DNA from: Nevskia sp.
GTDB lineage: Bacteria > Pseudomonadota > Gammaproteobacteria > Nevskiales > Nevskiaceae
DNA length: 64,000 nucleotides
Direction of reading: 5' to 3'
Assembly: GCA_031291075.1 (NCBI GenBank)
Contig: JARLJS010000134.1
Location: 32,625-96,624, forward strand
Shown: positions 1-9,445 of the stretch, piece after piece
Layout: each line of letters opens with the position of its first letter
Position numbering within the stretch: the stretch's first letter is position 1
The notes under the pieces: generated by a model
Told to the model about the DNA's origin: nothing
The model's database searches: none
What the model saw: the letters and a program-made list of their open reading frames with translations, nothing else
Made by a program: the position numbers and the translations under genes

Positions 1-25
1 GGGACAGGCTGTTCGGCCTTGTCCC
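1..25. terminator. Imperfect hairpin at the window edge
   Basis: GGGACAGGC (1-9) can pair with GCCTTGTCCC (16-25) across a 6-base loop with one bulged A. No T-run follows. It may be the end of a terminator for a gene to the left of the window. The rest of 26-182 holds no clear promoter that I can defend. Confidence 0.25.
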
Positions 26-182
26 GGCCCGATGTCACCGTTGCGCCATAAAAGAGTAATGCGGCCCTGTTAAGGTGCTTCCCACACGGTACGGCTCTCC
101 GCTTATTAAGGGGCCGGCCGGCGCACTCAGGGGTAAGGGCTTTACTCAAGAACCGGCTACAGAGCTTGGCGCGGAGGACATT

Positions 183-1127
183 GTGGGTATTAAATTCCGT
201 TCGGTTTCAGTGCTGGTCCTGCTCGGGGGCGCAGCTTTCGCCCTTGCTCCGGTTGCCGGTCAGGCGTCGAGCCTGCCGACCGTACCGACCTTCTACAACA
301 CCACGATCCAGGAGCCGCACTACCCCAACTTCTGGGCGGTGGGCGAGACGGCGACGCTGACGCAGCAGACCTGGAAGTTCCTGGGCAAGTCGTACAGCGA
401 CTATGAGTTGAGCGTGACGGCCCCGTCCAGCGCGATCTTCGACAACAACAGCGCTTACTACAAGGTCGGCAGCCCGACGGTGCAGATCACCGCTTACTTC
501 GACCCCCAGGGCCACCTGCTCAACAGCTATGGCACCAACGGGTTGTTGAATATCTTCGCTCTCTACGGCGGCAAGGCGTTCGAGGATACCTACGACATCT
601 ACGGCAAGGGCACCACGGCCAGTTCGCCGGCCTTGCCGGCCTCGAACAATCCGACCGCCGGTACGCCGCCGAAGAATTCCACCACTTGGTCCACGGTATA
701 TTCCAGCACCTTAAATTGCCCGGGTTCACCCTGCCTGTTGTATGGTGCGCGGCTCACCGCGGTCGGCGCGGACACGACTCACAGCGGCTCCGTCCAGGAC
801 GACGCCCTGGGCTTCACGATCCAGAACTTCTCGGGGTGGGCCAACAAGCCACCCTCCTACCTGCCGGAATCGCTGTGGCTGTTCCTGAACAACGGCGGCA
901 GCAACTACACGAACACCGAAATCACCAACAACGCGGCCTGGAACAACTTCCTCGCCGGTATCCAGCACCCGGGCACGACGACGCTGACGTCGTTCACCAT
1001 CAGCAACGAGGTGACGTCGATCGCCACGGTGCCGGTGCCGGGCAGCGTGTGGCTGCTTGGTGCGGCCCTGGCCGGCCTGGGCTTGCTGCGTGGCCGTGGC
1101 CGGCGCCCGGATCCGACGCCGGCCTGA
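183..1127 (+). CDS. Secreted protein with VPxP-type (PEP-CTERM-like) exosortase sorting signal
   Basis: Predicted 314-residue exported protein. I chose the GTG at 183: GGAGGA (173-178) lies 4 bases upstream, and translation from there gives a typical signal peptide (basic start, then SVLVLLGGAAFALAP, cleavage near GQA-SS). The ORF's upstream ATG at 75 would bury that signal behind 36 unrelated residues. The C-terminus has the tripartite exosortase signal: VPVPG, a hydrophobic helix (SVWLLGAALAGLGLL), then the basic RGRGRR tail. Family knowledge: such tails are cut by an exosortase after Sec export, and the one at 15848 is the obvious candidate. The body (Asn/Ser/Thr/Gly-rich) matches no family I recognise. 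It runs convergently into the glycosyltransferase ending at 1148. Confidence 0.8.
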   Translation: MGIKFRSVSVLVLLGGAAFALAPVAGQASSLPTVPTFYNTTIQEPHYPNFWAVGETATLTQQTWKFLGKSYSDYELSVTAPSSAIFDNNSAYYKVGSPTVQITAYFDPQGHLLNSYGTNGLLNIFALYGGKAFEDTYDIYGKGTTASSPALPASNNPTAGTPPKNSTTWSTVYSSTLNCPGSPCLLYGARLTAVGADTTHSGSVQDDALGFTIQNFSGWANKPPSYLPESLWLFLNNGGSNYTNTEITNNAAWNNFLAGIQHPGTTTLTSFTISNEVTSIATVPVPGSVWLLGAALAGLGLLRGRGRRPDPTPA

Positions 1128-1147
1128 AGCGGAGTTAGGCCGCTGGA

Positions 1148-2275
1148 CTACTCCGGCGCCAATTCGCAGGCACGGCCGGTGGCGGTTACGGCCAAAGCCT
1201 TGTTCACAACGGCTTCCGCCACTTCATCGACGCTGATCGACAGGATGCATTTCTTGGCGAACTCGGTGCAGGTGTCGAGGCGGCAGCCATAGCACTCCGT
1301 CTTCTTGTAGAAAACGGTGTGGCCTTCTCCATAGGGAAACCACTCGCCGGGCGGATTCCGTGCGCTGAAGATGGCGACGCACGGGGTGCCGACGGTTGCG
1401 GCCAGGTGCATCGGGCCGCTGTCGTGCCCTAAGTAAACGTCCGAGTGCTCCAGGACCGCGGCGCATTGCCGCAACGTGATGCCCCCGCACAGGTTCAGGC
1501 TCCTGCCCCTCCAAGCGGTGAGCAAATTCGCGGTTCGCTCGTGTTCGGACGGTGCGCCGATCATGACCAGGCCCCAGCCGGGCAGGCGCTCGCTCAGGCT
1601 GCGTAGGAGCCGTCTCCAGTTGTCGTCGCCCCAGTCCTTGACGTCGACCTTGGAGCCGATGCTGGCGGACAGGATGCCGGTGCAGCCCAGCAGCGGCGCC
1701 AGCGCGGAGCGGGCGGTGTCCTGTTCGGACCCGGACAGGAGCAGATTCCAGGAGGACCGATCCTCGAGGCGGGCATTTCCGAGCTGCGCCAGGAGTCGCG
1801 CCAGGTATTCGGAGCGATGCTCGCTGCGTCCGCTGTCGGAATCCAACATGAGAAACTGGTCGGAAGCGCGGTAGGGCACGCCGATCATGTGCCGGATGCC
1901 GCAGGCGCGGAAGAACGCCGCATCGCGGTAGGCCGCTCGAAGGCCGTGGGGCTCGTGCAGATACACCAGCAAGTCGGGCTTCCAGCGTCGTATCGTAGCG
2001 GCGAGTTGCAGAAGTTGGCGCGGATCGCGGCGTTGCGCCGGGTATCGGATATAGCCGTGGATCAAGCCGGTGCCGTCGAGGAGGGCGGAAATCGGCGCGG
2101 CTTTTTCACTGATGCTGAAGTTGGTCAGCAGGCGGCGTTCCGCATCGGGGTAATGCGCCGCCACCAGCCGCAGGACCGGCAGCGTGACCAGCGTGTCGCC
2201 CAGCGAACCGACCAGGAAGACGAGCACCCGGCGGACGGGATGCGAGGGTAGGCGCATCAAGCTGAGGCCAGGCAT
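1148..2275 (-). CDS. Glycosyltransferase family 9 (heptosyltransferase-like)
   Basis: 375 residues, usual for ADP-heptose:LPS heptosyltransferase-like enzymes. The N-terminus has the family's Rossmann opening (VLVFLVGSLGDTLVTLPVL). The C-terminal half has the diagnostic donor-site segment GHDSGPMHLAATVGTPCVAIF followed by a PPGEWFPYG loop. These enzymes transfer a sugar, classically heptose, from a nucleotide donor on the cytoplasmic face of the inner membrane; the actual donor here is unknown. ATG at 2275 has AAGG (2280-2283 on the complement) 4 bases upstream; a second ATG at 2257 is possible. It is last in a tight minus-strand operon with the amidotransferase (7-base gap) and a family-4 glycosyltransferase, so EPS repeat-unit assembly is likelier than core LPS. 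The C-terminal Cys-rich patch (ECYGCRLDTC) is notable. Confidence 0.85.
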   Translation of the reverse strand: MPGLSLMRLPSHPVRRVLVFLVGSLGDTLVTLPVLRLVAAHYPDAERRLLTNFSISEKAAPISALLDGTGLIHGYIRYPAQRRDPRQLLQLAATIRRWKPDLLVYLHEPHGLRAAYRDAAFFRACGIRHMIGVPYRASDQFLMLDSDSGRSEHRSEYLARLLAQLGNARLEDRSSWNLLLSGSEQDTARSALAPLLGCTGILSASIGSKVDVKDWGDDNWRRLLRSLSERLPGWGLVMIGAPSEHERTANLLTAWRGRSLNLCGGITLRQCAAVLEHSDVYLGHDSGPMHLAATVGTPCVAIFSARNPPGEWFPYGEGHTVFYKKTECYGCRLDTCTEFAKKCILSISVDEVAEAVVNKALAVTATGRACELAPE

Positions 2276-2282
2276 GTTGCCT

Positions 2283-4187
2283 TCAGGCTGCTTGCCGCCG
2301 AGCCACGGAGGGCAGGCTCTCGCCGACGACGTGGTGGGAGACGAAGCCCAGCAGCATCAACACCGCCCAAAGCAGCGGATGGGCGTCGCGGTCCCTGCTT
2401 GCATGGAGCCTGAACAATTCCAGCACGCGGGCCTTGTCGAGCGGCACACGGGACATCACGGCCTGGTCGTTGAGGATTTCCAGGGCCCAGGCCTTCAAGG
2501 GGCCGCGCAGCCACTCCGCGGTAGGCGCGCCGAACCCCCGCTTGGGCCGATAGACGAGTTCCGGGGGCAAGCTTCTGGTCAGCACTTTTTTCAGCAGGTA
2601 CTTGGCCTGGCCGTGGGAGATCTTGTACCGGAGAGGTAGCGCGGTCGCCCATTCCACCAAAGTGTGGTCGAGCAGGGGGCAGCGCGCTTCCAGCGAGTAG
2701 GCCATGGTGGCCACGTCGACTTTCTGCAGGTAGTCGTCCGCCAGCGTGTATTGCATGTCCAGGCGCATGCCGATCTCGGCGCTCGCCAGATCGCGCGGGA
2801 AGTGGAGGGCGGTGTCCTCGAAGCCACGCGCCGCGTCCTGCTTCGCGGCGGACGGGTCGTCACGCAGCATCGAGCCGAAGTCCTTGCCGAAGCTACGCAT
2901 GAAGTGAAAGACGCTGGCCGGGGAATCGTGGTTGAGCACCCCCGCCAGCAGCTTGGCACGGTGCCCGGGCACCCGCGATACCACGTTGCGTACCCCATAC
3001 CTCATCAGGCGGGGCAGGCTGGCGATACGCGACAGCGAGCCGACGAGCCGGTAGTAATGATAGCCGCCGAACAGTTCATCGCCGCCGTCACCGGTGAGCG
3101 CGACGGTGACGTGGCGGCGCGCCAGCCGCGCCACCGCCATGGTCGGAAACGCGGAGCTGTCCGCAAACGGCTCGTCGAACTCCTCGACGTAGGTCGGCAG
3201 CAGGTCCAGCAGGTCGTCCACGCCCAGCGTTTCCTGGACATGATCCACGCCGAGGTGGCGTGCGATGGCGAGCGCCGCAGGACCCTCGTCATAAGCGCTT
3301 TCGTTGAAGCCGATGGTGAAGGTTCTTGGTTCGGCCAGCCCCAGGGATTTCATCGCCGCCACGATCATGGCGCTGTCGATGCCCCCGGACAGGAACGCGC
3401 CCAGCGGCACGTCGCTGATCAGGCGCAGTTTCACCGCCCGCCGGATGCGTTCCTCGAGTTCGTCGGCAAGATCGTCCTCGCCACGGTTCAGCAGGGAGCG
3501 GTCGATCGCGATCTGGCGATAGTCCCAGTAGCGCTCGACCCGCATGCCGGCGTCGTCGAGCAGGATGTAGTGGGCCTGCTGCAGCTTGTGGACGCCGCGG
3601 TAGAACGACAGCGGCGCGGGTATGTAACCCAGTTCCAGATAGGCGCGCAAGGCTGCCGGTTCGATGTCCAGAGTGCCCTGCTGGAGCAGGTCGGCCAGTG
3701 CCCGCGGACGGGAGGCGAAGGCGAACCGGTGGCCGTCCCAGCTGTAGTAAAGCGGCTTTTTTCCCAGCCGGTCGCGCGCCGCAAACAGGCGGCGCTCGGC
3801 GCGGTCCCAGATGGCGAACGCGTACATGCCGTTGAGACGCTGGAGGCAGCCGGTGCCCCAGACACGGTAGGCTTCGAGCAGGGTTTCGGTATCCGATTCG
3901 CCGCGCCATTGCACGGCCGGCAATGCCGACCGCAGTTCCAGGTGGTTGAAGATCTCGCCGTTGAAGACGACCACGAAACGACCGTCGTGGGACACCATCG
4001 GCTGGTGCCCGTTGGCGGACAGGTCGATGACCGCCAGGCGGCGGTGGCCGAAATGCACGGATTCGTCCTGCCAGGTGCCGGAATCGTCCGGTCCGCGCCG
4101 TTGCATGCGCTGCAGGGCGGCCGCGAAACGGTCGGGCTCGACCGGCGCAGCGTCCGCGCGGCGGTAAACGCCTACGATTCCGCACAT
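2283..4187 (-). CDS. asnB: Asparagine synthase-type glutamine amidotransferase
   Basis: 634 residues beginning MCGIVGVY, so the catalytic Cys2 of the class II glutaminase domain is in place. I therefore start at 4187 and not at the longer ORF start. The glutaminase domain (about 1-210) shows RRGPD, NGEIFNH and GESDTE. The synthase domain (about 240-600) shows the PP-loop FLSGGIDSAMI, and later TGDGGDELFGGYHYY and YRPKRGFGAP. Family role: glutamine-dependent ATP-driven amidation of aspartate. Members inside polysaccharide clusters are thought to amidate sugar uronates or act in exosortase-linked EPS synthesis, and the placement here supports that inference. Its start overlaps the end of the upstream glycosyltransferase by 16 bases, so translation is probably coupled. 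A true metabolic AsnB cannot be excluded. Confidence 0.88.
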   Translation of the reverse strand: MCGIVGVYRRADAAPVEPDRFAAALQRMQRRGPDDSGTWQDESVHFGHRRLAVIDLSANGHQPMVSHDGRFVVVFNGEIFNHLELRSALPAVQWRGESDTETLLEAYRVWGTGCLQRLNGMYAFAIWDRAERRLFAARDRLGKKPLYYSWDGHRFAFASRPRALADLLQQGTLDIEPAALRAYLELGYIPAPLSFYRGVHKLQQAHYILLDDAGMRVERYWDYRQIAIDRSLLNRGEDDLADELEERIRRAVKLRLISDVPLGAFLSGGIDSAMIVAAMKSLGLAEPRTFTIGFNESAYDEGPAALAIARHLGVDHVQETLGVDDLLDLLPTYVEEFDEPFADSSAFPTMAVARLARRHVTVALTGDGGDELFGGYHYYRLVGSLSRIASLPRLMRYGVRNVVSRVPGHRAKLLAGVLNHDSPASVFHFMRSFGKDFGSMLRDDPSAAKQDAARGFEDTALHFPRDLASAEIGMRLDMQYTLADDYLQKVDVATMAYSLEARCPLLDHTLVEWATALPLRYKISHGQAKYLLKKVLTRSLPPELVYRPKRGFGAPTAEWLRGPLKAWALEILNDQAVMSRVPLDKARVLELFRLHASRDRDAHPLLWAVLMLLGFVSHHVVGESLPSVARRQAA

Positions 4188-5401
4188 GGTCTGATGCCCT
4201 GTCCGGCTGCGCTCGCCAGGTCGGCGCCGCCGCCGTGGCGCGAGGAAACGATCGCGGCGATCGCGGCGGCGCTGGCTTCGGTGGACCAGCGCCCGGCTAT
4301 GCGCGCGGCCTCCGCGCCCATCGAATGCAGCACCTCGCGGCCGCAGCCGAGGGCCGTCTCCAGCGTTTGGACCAGGGCCCCGATGCTGCCCGACTCGAAG
4401 GTCCAGCCGTTGACCCCCTCGCGCACCAGGTCGCGCGCGGCTCCTACCTTCGAACTGGCGATGATGGCGCGACCGCAGGCCATCGCCTCGTTCAGTCCGA
4501 GGCCCCAGGTTTCGCCGCGCGAAGGGAGTATGAACAGGTCGCCCACGCGGTACACCGCCGGCATCGCCGCCTGGTTCTGGAATGGCATGAAGTGGATATT
4601 GCCGCGACCTTGGGCGCGCGCCTTGAGTTCGGCCTCGAGCTCGCCGTTGCCGAACAGGACCAGATGCGCTGGGACCCGCAATTGCTTGAACGCCTCCACC
4701 AGCAGTGCAAGATCCTTGGTGGGGCTCAACTTGCCGGCATAAACCACGGCCAAGTCCCGCTCGCCGATGCCCAGCTCGCGACGCCACGCCGCCGCCCGTT
4801 CGTCGTAGCCTTGTTGGTAGTCGGCAAAGCGCCGGGTGTCGACCGAATGGGGGGCCACGGCAATCCGCTGCCTCGGCACGCCGCACCAGGCAAAGTAGTC
4901 CGCGTTGTTGCTGCCCACGGCAATCGCCGTGTCGATGTGGCGGTAGACCCAGTGTAAAACCGCGCGCCGCGCCAGCCGGCGCAACGGGGGGCGGTGGTCC
5001 AGCAGGGTCGAGTCGCCCCGGAAGTAGACCGGGACATGGCCTTTCATCCGGCGCATGATCTGCAGGTGCGAATGCAGGTTCCAGCCATACACCAGCAGGG
5101 CCTGGGGGTTCCAGGAGGCGATGGCATTCGCCAGCCCGGGGTTGCGGATACCCATGAAACGCTCCGTCCCCGGTTTGCGGGAGACGTTGGGCACGAACTC
5201 GTATTCGTACCCCTGCAGCAGGGGGATGTCCCAGCTCACGCTGGTCCCGAACCCCGGATCGAACTGCGTGCCCTGCGCCGCTTGCGACCAGGTGTAGAAC
5301 ACCTTCGGCTGGACTTCGGCGGACTCGGCCAGCGCCCGGAATACTGGTGCGTAGTACTGGATGGGGTGGGTGGAGACGATCGCCAGTCTTGTTTTATTCA
5401 T
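4172..5401 (-). CDS. Glycosyltransferase family 4
   Basis: 409 residues from ATG 5401 (MNKTRLAIVSTHPIQYYAP), which begins directly at the Rossmann strand of a GT-B fold. The upstream part of the open frame is unlike protein. The C-terminal half carries VVYAGKLSPTKDLALLVEAF and the retaining GT4 motif E-x7-E in GETWGLGLNEAMACG. Expected role: transfer of a sugar from a nucleotide donor onto the lipid-linked EPS repeat unit at the cytoplasmic membrane face. It is the promoter-proximal gene of the minus-strand trio ending at 1148 and is divergent from the beta-helix gene at 5539 across a 137-base AT-containing gap. The exact donor and acceptor are unknown. Confidence 0.87.
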   Translation of the reverse strand: MNKTRLAIVSTHPIQYYAPVFRALAESAEVQPKVFYTWSQAAQGTQFDPGFGTSVSWDIPLLQGYEYEFVPNVSRKPGTERFMGIRNPGLANAIASWNPQALLVYGWNLHSHLQIMRRMKGHVPVYFRGDSTLLDHRPPLRRLARRAVLHWVYRHIDTAIAVGSNNADYFAWCGVPRQRIAVAPHSVDTRRFADYQQGYDERAAAWRRELGIGERDLAVVYAGKLSPTKDLALLVEAFKQLRVPAHLVLFGNGELEAELKARAQGRGNIHFMPFQNQAAMPAVYRVGDLFILPSRGETWGLGLNEAMACGRAIIASSKVGAARDLVREGVNGWTFESGSIGALVQTLETALGCGREVLHSMGAEAARIAGRWSTEASAAAIAAIVSSRHGGGADLASAAGQGIRPCAES

Positions 5402-5449
5402 ACTTCTGTAAAGCAGCTGTGCTATTGATCGTCGTCGCCCCGGCGATCC

Positions 5450-5490
5450 GGGTTGACATAGCATCGATGAAAAATATTTCAAAACCGAGG
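5450..5490. promoter_or_regulatory. AT-rich divergent promoter candidate
   Basis: In the gap between the divergent genes at 5401(-) and 5539(+), a perfect TTGACA lies at 5453-5458 on the plus strand. Only a poor -10 (TATTTC, 5475-5480, spacer 16) follows. On the minus strand TTGAAA (5483-5478) is followed after 16 bases by TATGTC. This is the only AT-rich island in the gap. Both -10 matches are weak, so this is a candidate region, not a mapped promoter. Confidence 0.3.
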
Positions 5491-5538
5491 CAGAGCGCCG
5501 GAATCCTTGCGCCCGCACTCCGGTTTCCGGACTGAGGG

Positions 5539-8190
5539 ATGCGGCTGCGCCTCGGCAGCGCGGGCAGGGTGCCGGCGGTGGCAGCGCTGGCGATGGCCGT
5601 CGTTCTGGCGCAGCCTGCGGAGGCCGCACCGCGCCTGTACAGCCAGCCGGCCTATCAGAGCCCGGTCCGCGCCGAACCGGACGATCTGCTCCTGCTGCCC
5701 GGCGATGGCCTTGCCGACGGCGACAGCGTTGTTTATCAGATCCTGCCGGACACCACCAGAGTTCCCCCGCCCCCCGATCGGGTTCCGGATACGTCGGATG
5801 CTGCCTCGGGCCTTGTCCCGGTCGTCAGCTATGCCAGTGTCCCGTATTCGCTCACGGTGAAGCTGCCGCAGGTCCTGCGCAGCGGCCAGTCCTACGTGCT
5901 GCGGGTGCGCAACCGGCTTGGTGAGTGGAGCAATGCGGTGGCCGTCAACGACGCCCGCCCGCTGTGGTTCACGCCGGCCTATGTCTATGCCACCGCAGCA
6001 GCGGCCGGCTTGCCACGTGAATTGAAGGTGGTCGGGCGCAATCTCCAGGCGGCGCCCGGTGCGCACACGCTGGTGCGGTTGAATGGTCCGCAAAAGCTCA
6101 CCCTGACCGCGGCGGGCGGGGATCGCGGTGCTTCCGCGCTGGATCGATATGTGGCGAAGGTAAGCTTGCCTGCGCTCAAGCCCGGCCACTACCGGCTGGA
6201 GCTGAGCCGCGACGGGGTGAGCTGGCTGACGCTGCCGGATCGCCTGGACGTGCGCCCCGACCCGGCGCCGGCGCCGGTGTTTGCCGTGGACGACCCGGCG
6301 TACGGCGGCTGCCGGCCCGACGACGGCGTGGACGACACGCCGTGTATCCTTCGCGCCATCGACGCGGCACGCATGGCCGGGAGCGGCACGGTCCGGTTCG
6401 GGCCCGGCGTCTGGGATCTCGCCGGGGGGGGCGCGGCGGTGGATGCCTACGACGGTATCGTGGTCCCGGCGGGGGTTGGCTTGAGCGGGGCCGGCGCGCG
6501 CCTCAGCCGCATCGTTCGGCACGAGGATTGGGACCGGGGGGCGACCCAGCCGGTATTCACCCTCACCGGCAAAAACACGGTGCAGGGACTTACCTTCGCC
6601 GATGCAAAGGTTCACCAGCCCGGCGATCCCTTCATGCCCACGCTCCTGCTCGGCAAGGTCTATTACCGTGTGGGCGCAGGCGAACCCCGCAACGTCGATG
6701 ACGTGGCTATTGTCCGCAACGTGTTCGACAAGGTGTACCTGGCGGTCGAGGACGGCGGCCTGCCGATCTCCAGGCTGCTGGTGGCCGCCAATGTGTTTGG
6801 GGCCTACGCCAACGATCTCGAGTTGGCCGGCAACCGTTTCAACATGGTCGACAAGTTCCGCTTCGACGATTCCGCCATCGTCCACAACCTGTTCCAGCCC
6901 GGCAGCTACCTGGACACCGCGAAAAAGACCGGCGTCACCGCCAGCGAGATCGGCGCCTCCTATCATCTCGACTTCAGCGGCAACGTGGCGGATGGCGCCT
7001 CGACCGACTATCTCTATTCGCCCGACGACGCCAGGGGATGGCGCGCCGCATTCTTCTGGCACATGAACAACAGCCACGAGATGTCGCTCATCTCCGAGAA
7101 TGTCGCCACCTGCACCGGCGACAAGATCGGCGACGGGGAGGCGATCGCCTACGACAACAACGCCAATACTTTCGCCTTCGACAAAGCACGCGAGGTGCTC
7201 GAGGCCACACCGGATTCGGTGACCGTGGCCGGGCCGCTGCAAAGACGCCAGAACGATCGCGATGTGCCGCTCGATCGGTACTACGTCGGACACTGGATCC
7301 AGGTGGGGCAGGGCAGGGGAATCGGCCAGGTCCGCAGGATCGAGTCCTACCGGATCGGTCCGTCGGGCACGGTGACGTTCAAGGTGAGCCCGGCCTGGGA
7401 CGTGGTGCCCGAGGCGGGGCGGAGTAGGATCAGCGTCGGCAGGGAGTTCTGGCAGGTATATGCGCTGGCCAACCGCGTCGATCAGCGACGCCCGCTTTGC
7501 CAGAAAAGCAACCGCAGCCAGCCCAAGGGCGGCGTCATCGGCTTATGGGCTCAGACCAGCGACTCGGTGGTCGAAGGCAACCTGCAGAACGATACCGACG
7601 GCATCCTGTTCCTGCAGAGCTACAGCGCGGCCGATCCGGGTTCCCACGAGTTCGGCTCCTGGAGCTTCTTCCAGTCGTTCCTGGAGATCAGGGACAACCG
7701 TATCGATGGCGAATACGACTGGGATTCCGACTGCAGTTCATCGGGAATCCAGGGCGCGCTCAGTGCCTCACCCACGCCTGCGGCGCCACCGCCTACCGCC
7801 GGCTATGGAGTCACGATTGCGCACAATACCGTAACGCACGCCGACAGCGTGCACGGAGGTGGCATCTCGCTACCCCTGGCCTGGTACGCCGGCCCGCCGC
7901 CGAACAAGTGGCGGCTGGTCGACAACGTGCTGATCCACCACAACGTCATCGAGGATGTTTCGGGCACAGCGCCGCGCAAGCGATGCCAGGCGGATGCATC
8001 CGGACGCCGGGTCGGCATCAGCCTGGGACACGCGATGATCTGGCATGCCGCGCTCTACGCCAACTCATGCAGGAACGTAAGCGCCAAGCTTGTCGACGAG
8101 GGCAGCCATACTCTGCGGATATGCCCGTCCGACGCGGGGTCGGAAGACTGCGAATGCTTTGAAATTGGCCGGGATGATCCGGTACCTTGA
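5539..8190 (+). CDS. Secreted right-handed beta-helix (pectate-lyase-superfamily-like) protein
   Basis: 883 residues with a signal peptide (about 1-29: RLRLGS, hydrophobic core, cleavage near AEA-AP). Residues about 30-240 look like beta-sandwich modules. At about 250-300 the segment with DDGVDDTPCILRAIDAARMAG and GSGTVRFGPGVWDL matches the opening of the pectate-lyase-3/GH28-like beta-helix superfamily. The remainder is rich in short beta-helix rungs (NVFDKVYLAVEDGG, NLQNDTDGILFLQS). Proteins of this type in EPS clusters are often polysaccharide lyases, hydrolases or epimerases acting in periplasm or outside the cell; which applies is not decidable here. The SD-like GAGGG (5534-5538) abuts the ATG with no spacer, and an in-frame TGA at 5533 rules out an earlier start; GTG 5569 is an alternative. 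It ends convergently with the gene at 8217. Confidence 0.75.
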   Translation: MRLRLGSAGRVPAVAALAMAVVLAQPAEAAPRLYSQPAYQSPVRAEPDDLLLLPGDGLADGDSVVYQILPDTTRVPPPPDRVPDTSDAASGLVPVVSYASVPYSLTVKLPQVLRSGQSYVLRVRNRLGEWSNAVAVNDARPLWFTPAYVYATAAAAGLPRELKVVGRNLQAAPGAHTLVRLNGPQKLTLTAAGGDRGASALDRYVAKVSLPALKPGHYRLELSRDGVSWLTLPDRLDVRPDPAPAPVFAVDDPAYGGCRPDDGVDDTPCILRAIDAARMAGSGTVRFGPGVWDLAGGGAAVDAYDGIVVPAGVGLSGAGARLSRIVRHEDWDRGATQPVFTLTGKNTVQGLTFADAKVHQPGDPFMPTLLLGKVYYRVGAGEPRNVDDVAIVRNVFDKVYLAVEDGGLPISRLLVAANVFGAYANDLELAGNRFNMVDKFRFDDSAIVHNLFQPGSYLDTAKKTGVTASEIGASYHLDFSGNVADGASTDYLYSPDDARGWRAAFFWHMNNSHEMSLISENVATCTGDKIGDGEAIAYDNNANTFAFDKAREVLEATPDSVTVAGPLQRRQNDRDVPLDRYYVGHWIQVGQGRGIGQVRRIESYRIGPSGTVTFKVSPAWDVVPEAGRSRISVGREFWQVYALANRVDQRRPLCQKSNRSQPKGGVIGLWAQTSDSVVEGNLQNDTDGILFLQSYSAADPGSHEFGSWSFFQSFLEIRDNRIDGEYDWDSDCSSSGIQGALSASPTPAAPPPTAGYGVTIAHNTVTHADSVHGGGISLPLAWYAGPPPNKWRLVDNVLIHHNVIEDVSGTAPRKRCQADASGRRVGISLGHAMIWHAALYANSCRNVSAKLVDEGSHTLRICPSDAGSEDCECFEIGRDDPVP

Positions 8191-8216
8191 CCGCGCCTCA
8201 TGCACGGCAGGACAGT

Positions 8217-9362
8217 TCAGGCCGGTGTTGCGCGGCTGGGGTCACTTGCATTCTGCGGCGTCTGCCGGGCGATGTCGTGTGCATTCCATACCACCGACGC
8301 CACCAGGCGGGCATGTGCCCATTGCCTCTTGGCCAGGTAAAACAGGATCTCGGCCGCCAACCGCCGCCGCGTGGCAGGAAGCCTGTCGGGGAAAAAGCGG
8401 CTCATGAAGCGAATGCGGTTGCGGTAGTAGAAGCCGCTGGTGAACAAGGGCCTGTTTTTCGTGGCGCTGGCGCCCGACTTGTGGAATACGTGACTGTCAG
8501 GCGCATACCCCAGGGAGAATCTGCCACGGCCGCGCAGGGCCCAGTCGATCTCCTCGAAATACAGGAAGTAGTCTTCCTGCATCGGGCCGATTTCGCGGAC
8601 GAACGCGCTTGACACGAGCAGTGAGGCGCCGAACACGTAGTCCATCTTCCGTTCTACCGCGACCGGATCCGCATTGAGGTGGTCCACCGCCACGCCTTGC
8701 CCGATGTGACGCGAAATGCCGTGTACCGCGTCCAGGCGCGCGCCGCCGAGCGTCTGCACCTCCTGCGGAGCATCGTAGTAACGGACCGTGGAACCAACCA
8801 TGCCGGTTCCGGCATCGCGCAGGGCGCGCCGCAGCATCGCGTCGAGCGCGCCGCGCTCGACCACTGTGTCGTTGTTGAGCATCCAGAAGAAGCCGAACGC
8901 CTGAGTGCCTGCGGCGCGGATGCCCACATTGCAGCCACCGGCGAAGCCGAGGTTGCCGCCGGAATGGATCAGGCTGATGCGGCATCCGACAGGTGCCTGC
9001 GGCAAGGCCTGCGCCGGCTGATCAGCCACGCGGCAGATCGCCGGTGCGGGATTCGGCTGCGCCGTGTGCCGTAGTACGCTCGGAAACTCGCGCCAGCCCG
9101 GGTAGGCGCGCGGCTTGGCGCACCACTCCTGGATGCGCTCCACCGAGCCGTCGCTGGAGCCATTGTCCACCACGAAGATGTGCAAATTCCGGTGGTCCTG
9201 GGCCAACAGGGAGTCGATGCACTCCACCGTGTCGCGCCAGTTGTTCCAGTTGACCAGGACGACCGCGACGTTCTGTGCTTGCGGATTGGGTATGTTGATG
9301 GTCACGGGTGGCAAGAGGGGCTGTAACGCCGGATGGCGCAGGTCCGAGATACTGTCATACAA
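8217..9362 (-). CDS. Glycosyltransferase family 2
   Basis: 381 residues from a TTG start at 9362. On the complement, AAGGA (9375-9371) lies 8 bases upstream, the best SD in the area; GTG 9305 (VTINIPNP) and GTG 9416 are alternatives without an SD. GT-A fold motifs: VAVVLVNWNNWRDTVECIDSLL, VVDNGSSDGS, GGNLGFAGGCNVGI, a DxD-like NNDTVVERGALDAM, and later DYFLYFEEIDWALRGR, which is typical of rhamnosyltransferase-like GT2 enzymes. Expected to add a sugar to the lipid-linked EPS repeat. It is divergent from the flippase at 9446 and convergent with the beta-helix gene. Confidence 0.85.
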   Translation of the reverse strand: MYDSISDLRHPALQPLLPPVTINIPNPQAQNVAVVLVNWNNWRDTVECIDSLLAQDHRNLHIFVVDNGSSDGSVERIQEWCAKPRAYPGWREFPSVLRHTAQPNPAPAICRVADQPAQALPQAPVGCRISLIHSGGNLGFAGGCNVGIRAAGTQAFGFFWMLNNDTVVERGALDAMLRRALRDAGTGMVGSTVRYYDAPQEVQTLGGARLDAVHGISRHIGQGVAVDHLNADPVAVERKMDYVFGASLLVSSAFVREIGPMQEDYFLYFEEIDWALRGRGRFSLGYAPDSHVFHKSGASATKNRPLFTSGFYYRNRIRFMSRFFPDRLPATRRRLAAEILFYLAKRQWAHARLVASVVWNAHDIARQTPQNASDPSRATPA

Positions 9363-9445
9363 AAAGCCTATCCTTAAACATTTTCGCAGGTGCCGAACTT
9401 TCGCGTGTACGGGCACCTGGGCAAACGCGGGAAGGAAACAGCATT

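Noticed and set aside
2664..4742. Long plus-strand open frame of 692 codons opposite the asnB/GT4 genes
   Set aside because: It is antisense to two genes with clear catalytic motifs, has no domain and no SD, and is explained by high-GC codon use.
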